Assembly (NCBI GenBank): GCA_003260075.1
Contig: QLIY01000030.1
Span: forward strand, 241,023 to 305,022
Direction of reading: 5' to 3'
Source: Phallusia mammillata
Taxonomy: Eukaryota; Chordata; Ascidiacea; Phlebobranchia; Ascidiidae
Length of the DNA stretch: 64,000 bases
Every line of letters starts with the position of its first letter. Positions within the stretch are counted from its first letter, which is position 1. Below the pieces are notes generated by a model. That model had not been told where the DNA came from, did not search any database, and worked only from the letters and a program-made list of their open reading frames with translations. Below, one piece after another: positions 11,401-22,705 of this stretch. The translations under genes were made by a program, and so were the position numbers.

Positions 11401-14400
11401 GACAAATGCCATTTCTGTTTGTTTATTATTTAATTTCTTAAAATTTGGAGTAACTTTGGAACACTATAAACTGATCTTTTCATAAGCTTAATGGTAAAAA
11501 TAACGGCCCAAATAGACACAAAAAGCGACATGCTTTATTGTTCAAACGTTTCGGCAAATGCTCATGCCATCATCAGTGATATCAGTGATGGGGTAACTTT
11601 ACATTGAAGAATGCATTTTGTTAGTTTTGTTCTCAATGCTTTAATTAAAAAACGAAAAATATACACATGATTTTCATGGTAGTGTCTATTCGTTATGGTT
11701 TAATGCCAGGCTCACAAAACTTAAGCCACTATTTACTTTTCATTAACATCAACAAGCCTTCTTTTCATAAGCAGTACATGTGTTATCTGTCATTTCATCA
11801 ATCCCCCCCCCCACAAAAATCCAATATTTTCTCTTCAATAATCGATTTTCCTCACACTCTGCAGTCAACTTGAGGAGGCACTAAAACTCAAGGATATTCT
11901 TGAGCATCAGTTGGATGAGGCCCATGAGACGATTGCAAAAGAACGAGAGCTTAAGCTCAGTATGAAGAGAGAACTGTCACAATTTATAAACGTGAGTAAT
12001 CAATGTTTGACACCCCCCCCCCCATAGGATAAAAAAATCTTGCTTGTGTTGGGATTCAGACCAATGACAAGATATATTGCAAGCGCAAGAATACAGTGTG
12101 AATTTGACACTTTTAATATTCAATTTCACGCATCAAATAGAAGTTTAGTTTTTTAAAAAAAATTTCGGTTTTTAGTCTCCAAAAATGTATGGTTAGTTGG
12201 TTTGCTACAAGCCTGAAAAGTGGCATTTTAAATGCATACATACAATATTTTGAAAACTTGAGTCCCAATTTGAAAAACTTTTTGGGTTTAAAAGTAACTA
12301 CATATTAGACAGGAGTATCAAGGAACATTTTCTTTTCAATGTGGATTTTTTTTAAACATTTGAGATACTTTAAAATTATTTTTGATAGTTACCTCTGAAC
12401 AAACATGAATGTTTATGCCCCCCCCCCCACTATATATGGATCTGTTCATAAGTTTAATGGTGAAAATAACAGCCCTAATAGATGAAAATAGCAACATGCT
12501 TTATTGTTCAAACATTTTGGCAAATGCTATTTCTGTTTGTTTATTATTTAATTTCTTAAATATTGGGGTAACTTTACAACAAAGGATGCATTTTCTTACT
12601 TTTGGATCAATGATTAGTTAAAACGAAAAATGTGCACATGATAGTTTCTATTCCTTATGGTTTAATACCAGGCTCACAAACACTTAAGTCAATATTTACT
12701 TTTCAACATCAACGAGACTTCTTTTCATAAGCAGTGCATGTGTTATCTGTCATTTCGTCAAAAAACTAATATTATTTTTCATGTAGTTTGATGTCAGCAG
12801 TGCTTCCTTCAACGAAAATCTCGGATCACTCATCAACAACCAAACTGCAAAGTTGGAAGATTTGGAAGGAAACAAAACAAAGTTAGTAAATTTTTTACAA
12901 AAAGTTTGTCTCAGAATTGCAGTAGGCCAGGGCTATTGAAGGCTGGCTACCAAATCAAACCGGTCTATCAACAATTTTTTACCACACAAAAAGGCATAGG
13001 ATAAAAAAATCTTGCTTGTGTTGGGATTCAGACCAATGACAATATATATTGCAAGCGCAAGAATACAGTGTGAATTGGGCACTTTTAACATTCAATCTCA
13101 TGCATCAAATAGAAGTTTAGTTTTTTAAACAATTTTTCGGTTTTTAGTCTTCAAAAATGTATGGTTAGTTGGTGTGCTGCAAGCCTGAAAAGAGGCATTT
13201 TAAATGCACACATACAATATTAAGAAAACTCCCAAATTTGAAAAACTTTTTGGGTTTAAAAGTAACTGCATATTAGTCAGGAGTATCAAGGAACATTTTC
13301 TTTTCAATGTGGATTTTTTCAACATTTAAGATACTTTAAAACTATTTTTGATAGTTACCTCTGATGAAACATGAATGTTTATAAATGTGTGAGTTTCACC
13401 ATGTTACAAATTTGTTTGCCAACCTAACGTCTGTCACATCAAAATGTGACAAAAACGTCACTACCACATTGAGGGTTGTGTTCTTATGTACAACTTCCTG
13501 CAATTGTTCACATGGTCGAGTTATTTAACACACCACAAATGCCATATCTTACAAACTGCCATAGTGTGCAGCTGTATTAAAATATACTCGAAACAATTAT
13601 TAAGAGACCTTTGTTACGATGTAGTAACATAAAATGGACAAAACAGAGAAAATTCAATTTTATTGTGTTTAGGTTGCGTTGAATGCAAGACCTAATTGGA
13701 TACTTTTTTTTTTGCTATATTATATGCATTCACAAAAATAATAATATAGTAAAGTAATGAAATAGTAAAAAATCTATGTAATGAATGAAGTGTTTTTGGT
13801 ACTCTGTCACACTCCTAGGTTTGTAAAAAGCCTATGTAACATATAGTAAAGACAAACAGATGCGTTTGCCTGTTACCCCCCCCCCTTAAAATATATTCCA
13901 AACAATTATTTAGAAACCTTTGTCATGATACAATAACTTAAAATGGACAAAAACAGGTAAAATTAAAGTGTATTTTTGGTGTAAATGTTTCTTTAACTGC
14001 ACAATCTAATGCAGTGGTTCTCAAACGGTGGTACGCCAGGACTTTTCAGGTACCCCCCCCCCGAAATTTGTCAGGTGGTACGCGGTCCGTATAAGATTGA
14101 GAATCACTGATCTAATGGGATACTTGTTTCCTGTTTTGCTATGTTACAATCATTCACTTTTTTTAGTATTGGTATCATAAAAAATAATGTACGTAATGCA
14201 CGAAGTGGCCTGGAAAACCTGTCACGTTCCTAGGTTTGTAAAAAGCCTGTGTAACATATTATAAAGACAAACAGATGCTTTTGCCTGTCGTTTGTACACT
14301 TGTCACAATACAATCTACCACCATTCTGGGTTTGTGGGCAGACATGCCACCATCCACGCCACCATCCACACACACACACACAGGTTAGGCTTCCTTTCTT

Positions 14401-17400
14401 TGAGTACTTTCAATGGATGAAACCAATAATTACAATTATTCTGCTGCCTATTTTCAATTGACCCACTTAAATTTGAATGTAAAGTATGATGAGGGTCTAC
14501 TGGAACTTTCGAGGTCAAACCCCCCCCCCCAATGGATGAAACCAATAATTACAATTATTCTACTGCCTATTTTCAATTGACCCACTTAAATTTGAATGTA
14601 AAGTATAATGAGGGTCTACTGGAAATTAACTTTCAAGGTCAATACTAAACTAAAAATCAAAAGAGCAAAATATTTAGAAATTTGTGCTGGTTTCTGTTGA
14701 ATATATTTGCGTGAAGATGTCAGTAAAAAGTGTTTAAATGTGTTTACATTTATATGAGTTTATCATCTTTTGTCAAAAAAGTATTTCGGTTGCACAATGG
14801 GTGTTATGTTACAAAGAATTTAATTTAAAAAAATTCATTTTGTAATAATTGCATCTTAAATACTTTTACCGATATAGCATTGTTTCAGTCTGGTCAGTTG
14901 ATAAACAACTAGTACATTTGTGTGTTAGCCTCCTTTGGGGGATTAATTGATTGACTTCTGGACACTTGGGAATTAAAACACTTGAATATTTATAATGACC
15001 AACACCTAGTAGCTCCCCTGACCTACTTACCAACCACAATGGCTGCTGTTGACCTTATCGTTTTTACAGTTTATTGCATTTTTGTGTTCCCCCCCCCCAT
15101 ATTTATAATGACCAACACCTAGTAGCTCCCCTGACCTACTTACCAAACCTCAATAGCTGCTGTTGACCTTATCGTTTTTACAGTTTATTGCATTTTTGTG
15201 GTTTTTTTATGAAACAAAAAGACTTATTAAATTAATGTGTTTTTGTAAAGTTAGCTTTTTTCAAAAGACCGCTTTATTCAAGAAGTTTTAATTGGGAAAA
15301 AACATAAGTTTGGGCAAAAGTAATGAAAAATGTTAATCTAGACACACTTCTATTTCTGATAGCATTTATAATTCTCAAACCAATAAATACCTTTGTTTAT
15401 GGAATATTCTAGATTGTAATTATGTCCAAACTATTATAAACATTTTTTATTATAAATTAAGATTATAATTAGTTCCTTTGGAACAAAAACTAGAAGACAA
15501 ACAGGTTTGAAATTTCTTTTTGACATAATTGCTATTTGCCATGAAACACAATTTATGAAAATTACCCCTACCTTATAGGCTGTTGGCTGACAATTTGTTA
15601 TTCTTCCCTTCAGAGGTCTTGACGACGATGATGACCCTCTTGACCATCCTCTCATCCGGCATATCACTTCTGATGTCCTTCACTCAACTCCGAGTAAGAA
15701 ACCCACTCACAGCAACAGCGACGATCTTCTGAGTGAACTTAACTTGACTGAGGTGAGTTGAGTGGCTAAAACAAAATTGCCCGTCTATTAAGCTTTAAAC
15801 AAACACACAAATTAATCTTCATTCAACAAAAATTAGGAATAGGTAACGAAGCAACAGTGCTTTCTAATCTGAATCAATCAACAAATAGTGTAAAAATTAC
15901 ACATTTAATCTGTGGTTGTCGACGCATGGTGCCTCGTATTTGTGGGATCCGTGAAACCTTTTATATTATGAAGTTCTTTTGGCAATTGTATTTTTATACC
16001 AACGTTTCAATGTCCTATACAGGTTGTCTTCCTACAAATGCCAGAAGAACTTTATAAATTTGATATTATGCCTGGCTGCAACAGCTTATACAGCGAAACA
16101 TTTGTAACTAGATTAACTTGTACCAGTAGTTTTGGGTAACAGAGTAATATTGGTTAAATATATTTGTTGTAGGTGACAAAATTAAAACAACAACTTACAC
16201 AAGCTGAAAAGGAGAAGATGGTTTTGCTGAACAGTTTGCGTGAACAACAGAGGTTGCTTGAAAATGCCAAGGGAGAGCTGAATCAGCAGAACGAAAAGGT
16301 TAGAAATGGACTGTCATATGAATGATGTAACTACCATGAGCTAATGTTGTGTTAAATGTAAATGATTCCGCTTATATGGAAGAATGCTGAACGACAAAAC
16401 AAGCCATTCTATGCTCTTTTTGTCTTGTATAAACTTTTGAAAATTTACTGAAAATTTTTTTTCAAATACAGTTTTTAACAATGATTTAAAAAATAATATT
16501 TTTTTCAGAACCAAAACTCTTTCAAAAAAACATCCCATGTTGCTTTATTAACTGTTTGAAACAAAATTAAAAAGTGCCCTTATTAAAGCCTTTTAAGAAA
16601 CTGTTTGTTTGAATAAAGTTGTGAGTTACACAAGGAAAGAGTTGATTAACATGTGTTTATCCTTCCATATCTCATGACACCGAGCAGATTTTGGCCCTAA
16701 ACAAAACTTGCTTGATTAACCATCTGACATTATTTTTAACGCTTTAATGAGTGTTTGAAATTGTTGATGCATGAGCCATACACAATTGTGCAGCCGTGAA
16801 CATGTATTTAAAATATAAGCACTGGTTGTGCAGTATGAAAGGGATTTTTGTGTTACCGGTTATTGAATCATTATGACATTCATTATAAATTCAGACAAAT
16901 ATATTTCACCTATGCAGCATCTTCAGTATCTAAAGGATCAATTGATATTCTTTTGCTTGTCTTTGGATACTGAAGATGCCACATAGGCAAAAAATATTTG
17001 TCTAAATTGTGAAGGATAAATGACTTAGTGATTCAATAAATTTGAATCAATAAGCATAAGGTTTATTATACTCTTCATCTATCAAGCAATCAGCTGGGAG
17101 ATTCTGGTTTAAAGTTTAATTGTCGTGTGTTACTGGCCAAGTAGGAAGATTTTGCATCACTGGCTTAGCAGTTAGCACATAAACATACTTTGTCAAACTT
17201 TTGCAAAAAAATACTTTTGTAACAAACAGTTTTGTTTTCAGGAGGAGGGAAGATTTACAGATGTTCTGTCGGAAGCAGAGAGACTTCGCGAGGAACTGAA
17301 GAATCTTCGTGACGAGAACAGTGAGAAGAGGGAGACGAACAAGAAACTTGAACAAACCTACAAAGAGGCGAAATCGAAGGAACAAACTCTTGTGAGAAGA

Positions 17401-20400
17401 AATCAAACCCTAGAGTTGGAGATCGATGTAAGTTGGATTGAAATATCAAGAGATTTGGTAAACCTTTGCAAAGTTGTTTGCTGCAATCTGTAACGTCTTA
17501 GTTTATCTGCCCAAAGAACTATACATTAACAGAGCTTGTCTGATTAATACAGTAAAAACTGTTTAATACCTTTTTTGCGGGTTTAGGATTTATTTTTGAT
17601 TCTTTAAACCAGGGGTGGGCAACCTACGGACTGCGGCAACTTTTGAGCGGCCCGCAACTCGTATTTTATTTTGATCGGCCGGACGGAATGTTTGTGTTAA
17701 AGCCCATTTTTATACCAAAGGATTGTTACATTAAACGTTGATAGTTATTAGTTTATTACTAAGAAGAGGCATTGTTACGTACAATAACAAAATCGCTGCG
17801 TATTTGACTTTGCCTATAGCACTACTATGTTATTGCATGATCATCGTTGCGGCCCGCCGCCGCTATCACTGCTTTTTGGCCCGCGCATGCAAAAAGGTTG
17901 CCCACCTATGCTTTAAACAGTTGCTGAAGAACAGGAATAAATGTAGAGTTTTGGAAACAATTTTGTCATACATTATCAACATTTGTTTTAGCAATTTCAG
18001 AGTAAGCAATTATACGAGCAGCAAGAAACATTTATCTGTGATCGTTTAAATGTATTTTGTTTCAGGCGTTGAATAAGGAGATTGCGAACAGAGTGAAACA
18101 AGCGCGATTATCTGCCGATGAATTGTCCCACGTCAGCGACCATCTTTCCCAACTTTACCATCACACTTGTCTTGCAGCAGGGGACACCCCACAATGTGTG
18201 GTCCTCGAAAGCATCAGAAATAAGGTAAATTTCAAGTTTTCAACTATGTTTTGTTTCTTTTATGTAAGTTAAAATAAATGTTTATTGGCTTACTGGTTTG
18301 TTTGAATGTATTTTTCATCTACATGTTTATTAAATGTCCTCAAATAATTTTAGCTTCTTCGTTTTTACTCAAATGTTATCTTAAGTGCGTTTAGAAGTCA
18401 TGCTTTACTTTTATTGGCAAATATTTTTTTTAATTGATTCTAGCCAAGCACATTTGGTGTGAACAGAACCTTGCAATGCAAAGTTAAAAATAGCAATACT
18501 GATAAATTTTTATTCAAATCTTGATTTATTCTCTTCTACTTTTTATGTTCTACAGACCCATTCAACTGGGAAGACTGTTTCAGAAGGTAATAACCTCATG
18601 GTGTCAAATTTACTTTTATTTTAAACCTAAGTGTTACTATCAACTTAGTTCAGTTAATTCCACAGCTAAGTTGATATCATGTTCAGTTTTTAACAAATGT
18701 GGAAAAAATATCGATTATTAAATCTTATTGTTTTTTTTTGTACTTAAAATTTGTTTTAGAACTTAATTTTATTGTTTAAATCAGACTACATAATGAATTT
18801 GGCTTAATAATCTAAAAGTTGCAAAATTTTTTCTAAAGCCCAAGGATTTTAATTTTCTGTTGTTACTTTAAATTACAAAGTTTCTTCGCTTTTATATTAT
18901 AATGTTGATATTCTGAAAACAGATTCGAACAATTCTACCAACATTGACGACAAAATATTTAATGGCGATGAACCCGATATGCCTGCTAGTGTACTTGATA
19001 CAATGAACAATCAAATAAAATATCTCAAGTCAGCCATCGAGAAGCTTGTTGCAAGCAAGGATCAGCCAGACCAAGCTATTGCTTTATCAGGAAGTCAAGC
19101 TAACTTGGTTGAAAGCCAGGAACAGGTAAAAAGCAGGAAAATGAGTTAGTTCAAATCGAACATGCTGTTTGTACTACAAATGATTATAAGTAATTATATT
19201 CCCAATGTATCCTCCAAGTATGAATAAATCCACTAATCCCAATCGAGTAATGAATAAATGTTTATCTTCGAATATCCAATATTATGTGTGTTTCATGCGA
19301 TTGATCAGAAAAAGCTGTTAACTGAAATCGGAACACCCCCCCCCCGTAATTATATTCCCAATGTATCCTCCAAGTATGAATAAATCCACTAATGCCAATC
19401 CAGTAATGAATAATTGTTTATCTTCGAATATCCAATATTATGTGTGTTTGATGCGATTGATCAGAAAAAGCTGTTAACTGAAATCGGAACGGGTTGTTTG
19501 GCAAAGACTGCTGGATGAAACTACAGCTATTGGGTCTTTATTTAACAACATTTCCAAAAACATTAGTGTTGCTGTTGTCTTAGGGTACAACACTTAAATA
19601 CCTCAAACTCGACGAATTACGTTTTACTACAAATAGTTGTTTAGAGTGCCCTGGAGTGCTGTAGGATGGCTGCACTATCCAATACAACCGGTCTCTGGTC
19701 ACCAGCTGCACTGATGAGACATTGTAGATCGAAACAGTGTGCACTGTCTGCAGCTTATCATTTATTGGCTTGATACTTTTACATGAATACCAATTTATTA
19801 ATATCCCAATGTATTTTTGTTCAGGTTCGAATTCTGGAGGAAGAAGTTTTGAGATTGCGATCTTTGCTCAGCTCGAAGAGAGAACAAATTGCAACTCTAC
19901 GAACTGTGTTGAAAGCTAACAAACACACTGCAGAGGTGAACACTTGTTTCAATTGTTATATGACTTAAGACAAGAGATTTTGGTAGCTCTATGAATTTTT
20001 AAACCACTTGAAAAATAAGATACAAAGTTTTATACACCAGGAACTCCAATTAATGTATTGTGTGTATTGTTCAATATTGAATCAGATATCGCTAAAAAAG
20101 TAATCTCTTATCATGTGGGAATGCTTGGTGACCGCCTGATTTGGGACATTGCCCTCAATGGGCCTGGCATGCTATGATTTATCATGAAATAACTCTACAT
20201 ATTGCGTGTACAATTTTCAAAATTGTGAATTTTCTGTCTGCTTCTTAGTGGTAAATCACACAAACGGTATTATCTGGCTTTCTTGTACAAATACTTCTTG
20301 CCACAGGTTGCCATACAAAACTTGAAGAGCAAATATCAGCATGAAAAGATGTTTGTGTCTGAGACGATGCTTAAACTGCGAGGAGAACTTAAAGCGCTTA

Positions 20401-22158
20401 AGGTGAGTGTCCACTAACATAATCTTCTCTAGCTTATTGCAAGTTAGTGAAAGAAATTAAACCCGGTTATTAATGGGATTCTTAACCAGGGTTTTGTGTA
20501 CACTTGGGATTACGAGAAAAAAAGGATATCTTTTTTGTTGAATGTTTGTTTCGTTTCGTATGTGAGAATGTAATTTTTCGGTTGTTTATCTTGGGGTCTG
20601 TGACGATATCAAGTCCGTCTGTCCGCAACAAATTGCATCCTTAACTAGAATCCGGGTAATAAAAATAAAGGCTGTTTCAGGGCTTATTTTTGAAAAGTAA
20701 AGTTTTAGTATGAGTATGTTTTTTTTAAATAAATGTCGCCTTCGCCTATTGCAAGCTTGTGGTAAAAATTAAAGCTGTTTGGAACTAACTTGTTCGGTAC
20801 GTTAAAGAGTTTCATGATTGTACCGTTTAAAGTTAAAACACTATTAAATGTGTAACAAACTCTTAACTCGCCCTCTTTACGCTATAAAGTTACTAAAAGA
20901 GCCCTTAATTTCTTGTTTGATGTATGGGAACGTAACAAACAGACCAAAAGAGTATTCTGGTACTCGGTACAAACTCGACTTAACTCGCTTATAAACTCCG
21001 CATAAAACCACTGAATAACAGTAGCACAAGGACGAAACGAGTATTCTTTGATCGCGTTTATTTGCGTGTACTCCGGACAAAACTCTCCAGTGAGTTAACT
21101 CCCTTTAAACTCAAAACAAGAGTACTCTGTTACAAACTCACAACTCGTCCCTACTCCGGACAAAACTTTCCAGTGAGTATATTACTCTTTGTATCCACAG
21201 GAAGACGCAGTAACGTTCGCGCAACTTCGAATGATGTTCGCAGCTCGTTGTGACGAATACGTGGCTCAACTCGACGCCATGCAGCGCCACCTAGCGAGTG
21301 CTGAGGACGAGAAACGAACTCTGAACACGCTACTGAGGAAAACTATTACACAAAAACTCGCTATTACACAGGTGTGTGAAACCGCAGTTGTGCGATATAC
21401 GTCACGCAGTTGGTTCAGATTTTTTGTGCTCTGAAGGTCGTTGGTTCAATTCCCGGCTTCTCATTCCTCTGTTCTGTTTCTTTAAACAGGAAAGTTTAAG
21501 CATTACTCCCGACTTGAAATAGATAGAAAATAATTCACCGGCCTATATACGTTTGTCGATGTTGCATCACTCATAAATAAAACATGTCGTTTTCATAATA
21601 CAAATAATTTCGGTTAATCGCATTTTGAATCTCAAACTGTAATCTAATAGTATAATAATATTCCGGGTAATTACATGCAAAAACTAAAAAAACTGAAATT
21701 GATATTAAACGTCATCGTCTGTAGCATATGTTAGAGAATTAGAACATAGGCTTATCTTTTTGCGTAGGGAGACATACATATTTTGGAAACGACCCAAGCA
21801 GGCTGCTGCGCTACAGTTACCATAACAACATATTCTTTCACAAGCTGTTGCTGCCAGGCAATGTCAAATCTATAGAGCGTTTCGACGTCCTATACAGGTC
21901 TCCTTCATTAGGTAAAAATATGAAAGCGACCTGTATAGGACGTCGAAACGTCGGAATAAAAATACAATTACCAGAAGAGCTCTGTAAATTTTCTATTCAT
22001 ACATTTTCACCGTGCGATATTTTGTTTTGCAGAGACTTGAGGATCTCGAATTCGCACAAGAGCAACAAAGTAGAACGAAAAATTCTTACGCTTCAGTTGT
22101 CACGCAAGGTACCGGCGCAAAAAAGAAAAGCGTTTCTCCCGGAAGAATCTTTCGGTGA
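8419..22158 (+). CDS. BICD: Bicaudal-D family dynein adaptor
   Basis: BICD proteins are homodimeric coiled-coil adaptors that link dynein-dynactin to cargo such as Rab6 vesicles or nuclear pores. Exons: 8419-8490, 8812-8946, 9257-9469, 9874-10002, 10257-10345 (or allelic 10757-10845), 11128-11254 (or 11865-11991), 12787-12881, 15614-15752, 16173-16298, 17242-17427, 18066-18224, 18556-18586, 18923-19125, 19825-19935, 20307-20402, 21201-21371 and 22033-22158 (TGA). Using one copy of each duplicated exon the frame is continuous, giving 735 aa (Drosophila BicD is about 780). The CC1 box [11 protein letters not shown] opens at residue 25 and in BICD2 binds dynein light intermediate chain. [15 protein letters not shown] and LKHE-like ([11 protein letters not shown]) blocks follow, then [17 protein letters not shown] and the LSQLYHHTC block. 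The C-terminal cargo-binding coiled coil has [20 protein letters not shown] and [20 protein letters not shown] short basic tail follows. Family assignment is secure. Which vertebrate paralogue it matches is not meaningful, as it appears to be a pre-duplication gene. Confidence 0.95.
9967..10920 (+). repeat. Unmerged allelic pair containing BICD exon 5 twice
   Basis: Copy 1 (9967-10415) and copy 2 (10427-10920) begin at the same base of exon 4 and are joined by 11 C (10416-10426). Each has the same 89-nt exon 5. One C of the 11 is the expected continuation of copy 1, leaving exactly 10. Splicing both exon 5 copies would shift the frame (89 nt is not a multiple of 3). Confidence 0.75.
11080..12620 (+). 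repeat. Unmerged allelic pieces containing BICD exon 6 twice
   Basis: C runs at 11803-11812, 12013-12023 and 12418-12428 separate copies of exon 6 (11128-11254 and 11865-11991, each 127 nt) and of the following intron (about 11310-11640 recurs at 12429-12640; 12024-12410 recurs at 12995-13380). Two consecutive 127-nt exons would break the frame, so only one belongs in the transcript. Confidence 0.72.
11290..11600 (-). repeat. Interspersed repeat with hammerhead-like core (two tandem copies)
   Basis: Two adjacent copies of an interspersed family: about 11300-11410 and 11455-11600. On the minus strand the second copy shows CTGATGA, T, GGCA...TGCC, GAA, ACGT, T (about 11541-11580), then the family tail AATAAAGCATGTCGCTTTT. 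Related copies are at 12429-12520 (allelic), 23595-23900, 26640-26830 and about 62400-62500. Confidence 0.6.
13850..14270. repeat. Duplicated BICD intron 7 sequence with 10-C run
   Basis: A 10-C run (13876-13885) is followed by a copy of about 13577-13860, interrupted in the second copy by the hAT element at 14012-14109. The first copy has the uninterrupted site near 13690-13702, so the insertion is polymorphic between the two. Confidence 0.65.
14012..14109. mobile_element. hAT-type MITE with perfect 8-bp target duplication
   Basis: 98 bp with terminal inverted repeats CAGTGGTTCTCAA (left) and the complement of CAGTGATTCTCAA (right). It is flanked on both sides by ATCTAATG (14004-14011 and 14110-14117), a perfect 8-bp duplication as expected for hAT transposition. 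It contains a 10-C run (14053-14062) that here may hide missing internal sequence. No coding capacity. Confidence 0.85.
14400..15240. repeat. Two further allelic duplications in BICD intron 7
   Basis: C runs at 14520-14530 and 15089-15098 are followed by copies of 14411-14519 and about 14988-15088. Nothing coding is involved. The rest of the intron (12882-15613) shows no other supportable feature. Confidence 0.65.
15971..16052. repeat. Short fold-back element, hammerhead-arm family
   Basis: The arms AAGTTCTTTTGGCA and TGCCAGAAGAACTT are inverted around a degenerate copy of the sequence shared with 21866-21960 (AACGTTTCAATGTCCTATA). The unit is followed by TATGCCTGGCTGCAACAGC, a boundary sequence also seen at 21840-21862, 22690-22710 and, inverted, about 8967-8990. 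Confidence 0.5.
17610..17910. mobile_element. hAT-type MITE with perfect 8-bp target duplication
   Basis: 301 bp bounded by CAGGGGTGGGCAACC and the complement of CATAGGTGGGCAACC, flanked by perfect CTTTAAAC duplications (17602-17609, 17911-17918). The interior has GCGGCCCGC-type blocks facing each other near both ends, as in animal hAT MITEs of the GGGTGGGCAACC type. No transposase. Confidence 0.88.
19180..19500. repeat. Allelic duplication in BICD intron 13
   Basis: A 10-C run (19336-19345) is followed by a near-identical copy of 19189-19333, with single-base differences. Non-coding. Confidence 0.7.
19704..19755 (+). ncRNA. Type I hammerhead ribozyme (predicted)
   Basis: Self-cleaving RNA motif read from the sequence. 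Stem I 3' strand AGCTGCA (19704-19710); core CTGATGA (19711-19717); stem II segment 19718-19730 (GA pairs with TC; the inner pairs are mismatched); core GAA (19731-19733); stem III hairpin ACAGT-GTGC-ACTGT (19734-19747); cleavage-site C at 19748; stem I 5' strand TGCAGCT (19749-19755), a perfect 7-bp complement of 19704-19710. All 11 core positions are present with an open stem I, the layout of metazoan type I hammerheads. Stem II is weakened: related copies at 52751-52791 and 52896-52935 carry GACC...GGTC there. It lies in the sense strand of a BICD intron. Activity is inferred, not shown. Confidence 0.75.
21838..21985. repeat. Fold-back element with 22-bp inverted arms
   Basis: CGTTTCGACGTCCTATACAG followed by GTC is inverted at about 21928-21950 (GACCTGTATAGGACGTCGAAACG), around a short spacer. 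Each arm ends in the GTCGAAACG part of the hammerhead-like family, but the CTGATGA half is degraded (CTAATGA on the minus strand). The flank carries the CTGTTGCTGCCAGGCA boundary also found near 22690-22710. Confidence 0.6.
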
Positions 22159-22159
22159 T

Positions 22160-22480
22160 GATTTTTCTTCGGTTTTTACTTTTTTTCTCCTGCCTATCAT
22201 ATATGTTTCACTCAATCAGGTTTTGTTTAAGCCTTCTGTCTGTTTAAAGTGAATAGACTAAACGCTGGATAATCGCATACACTATTTTCATGTTTGCAAA
22301 CATGCAGAATATGCGATTATCCGAAATTATAGCCCCCCCCCCCATATATGTTTCACTCAATCAGGTTTTGTTTAAGCCTTCTGTCTGTTTTAAAGTGAAT
22401 AGACTAAACGCTGGATAATCGCATACACTATTTTCAATGTTTGCAAACATGCAGAATATGCGATTATCCGAAATTATACA
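22160..22480. repeat. Allelic duplication downstream of BICD with short palindromic elements
   Basis: An 11-C run (22333-22343) is followed by a copy of about 22197-22332. Each copy contains a small fold-back unit: GGATAATCGCATA (22267 and 22412) paired with TATGCGATTATCC (ending 22322 and 22469), enclosing a second palindrome ATGTTTGCAAACAT. Related inverted ends recur at 60901-60974 and 61677-61745. Confidence 0.6.
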
Positions 22481-22536
22481 ACACTCTTCGTTTGGAATTT
22501 ACAACCCTTAAACATGTGAACGGATAACAAAGTATT

Positions 22537-22705
22537 GCTCATCCAGCAGTTTTATTATAAATAATCGACGTTTCGACGTCCTATACAAGACGCCTGCAAG
22601 TTATGCCATTATCCTGATGAAGGCGTCTCGTACTGGACGTCGAAACGTCGATTGTTTCTAATAAAACTGCTGGATGATCACTACTTTGTTATACATTATG
22701 CCTGG
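22537..22705. repeat. Fold-back element with ~45-bp arms and hammerhead-like core
   Basis: The left arm (22537-22583) and right arm (22635-22681) are inverted copies sharing ATCCAGCAGTTTTATTA and TCGACGTTTCGACGTCC. The right half contains the hammerhead-like unit annotated at 22611-22652. The right end runs into TATGCCTGGCAGCAATAGC. Confidence 0.65.
22611..22652 (+). ncRNA. Hammerhead-like motif with minimal stem III
   Basis: Order of parts: ATC (stem I, 22611-22613), CTGATGA (22614-22620), one extra A (22621), stem II GGCGTC/GACGTC (22622-22627 with 22636-22641, 6 bp including one G-T), GAA (22642-22644), ACGT (22645-22648, self-complementary, no loop), C (22649), GAT (22650-22652) pairing with ATC. 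This resembles reduced-stem-III hammerheads known from Penelope-like elements, which cleave as dimers. The extra A between core and stem II is non-canonical, so activity is uncertain. Confidence 0.45.

Noticed and set aside
14341-14386. Short repeats near 14350 as a CRISPR-like or satellite array
   Set aside because: It is only a small (CA)n stretch with CCACCATCCA repeats, in an animal nuclear intron.
21866-21960. Inverted repeat as a transcription terminator
   Set aside because: It lies in the last BICD intron of a eukaryotic gene, and its arms recur elsewhere as a dispersed element.
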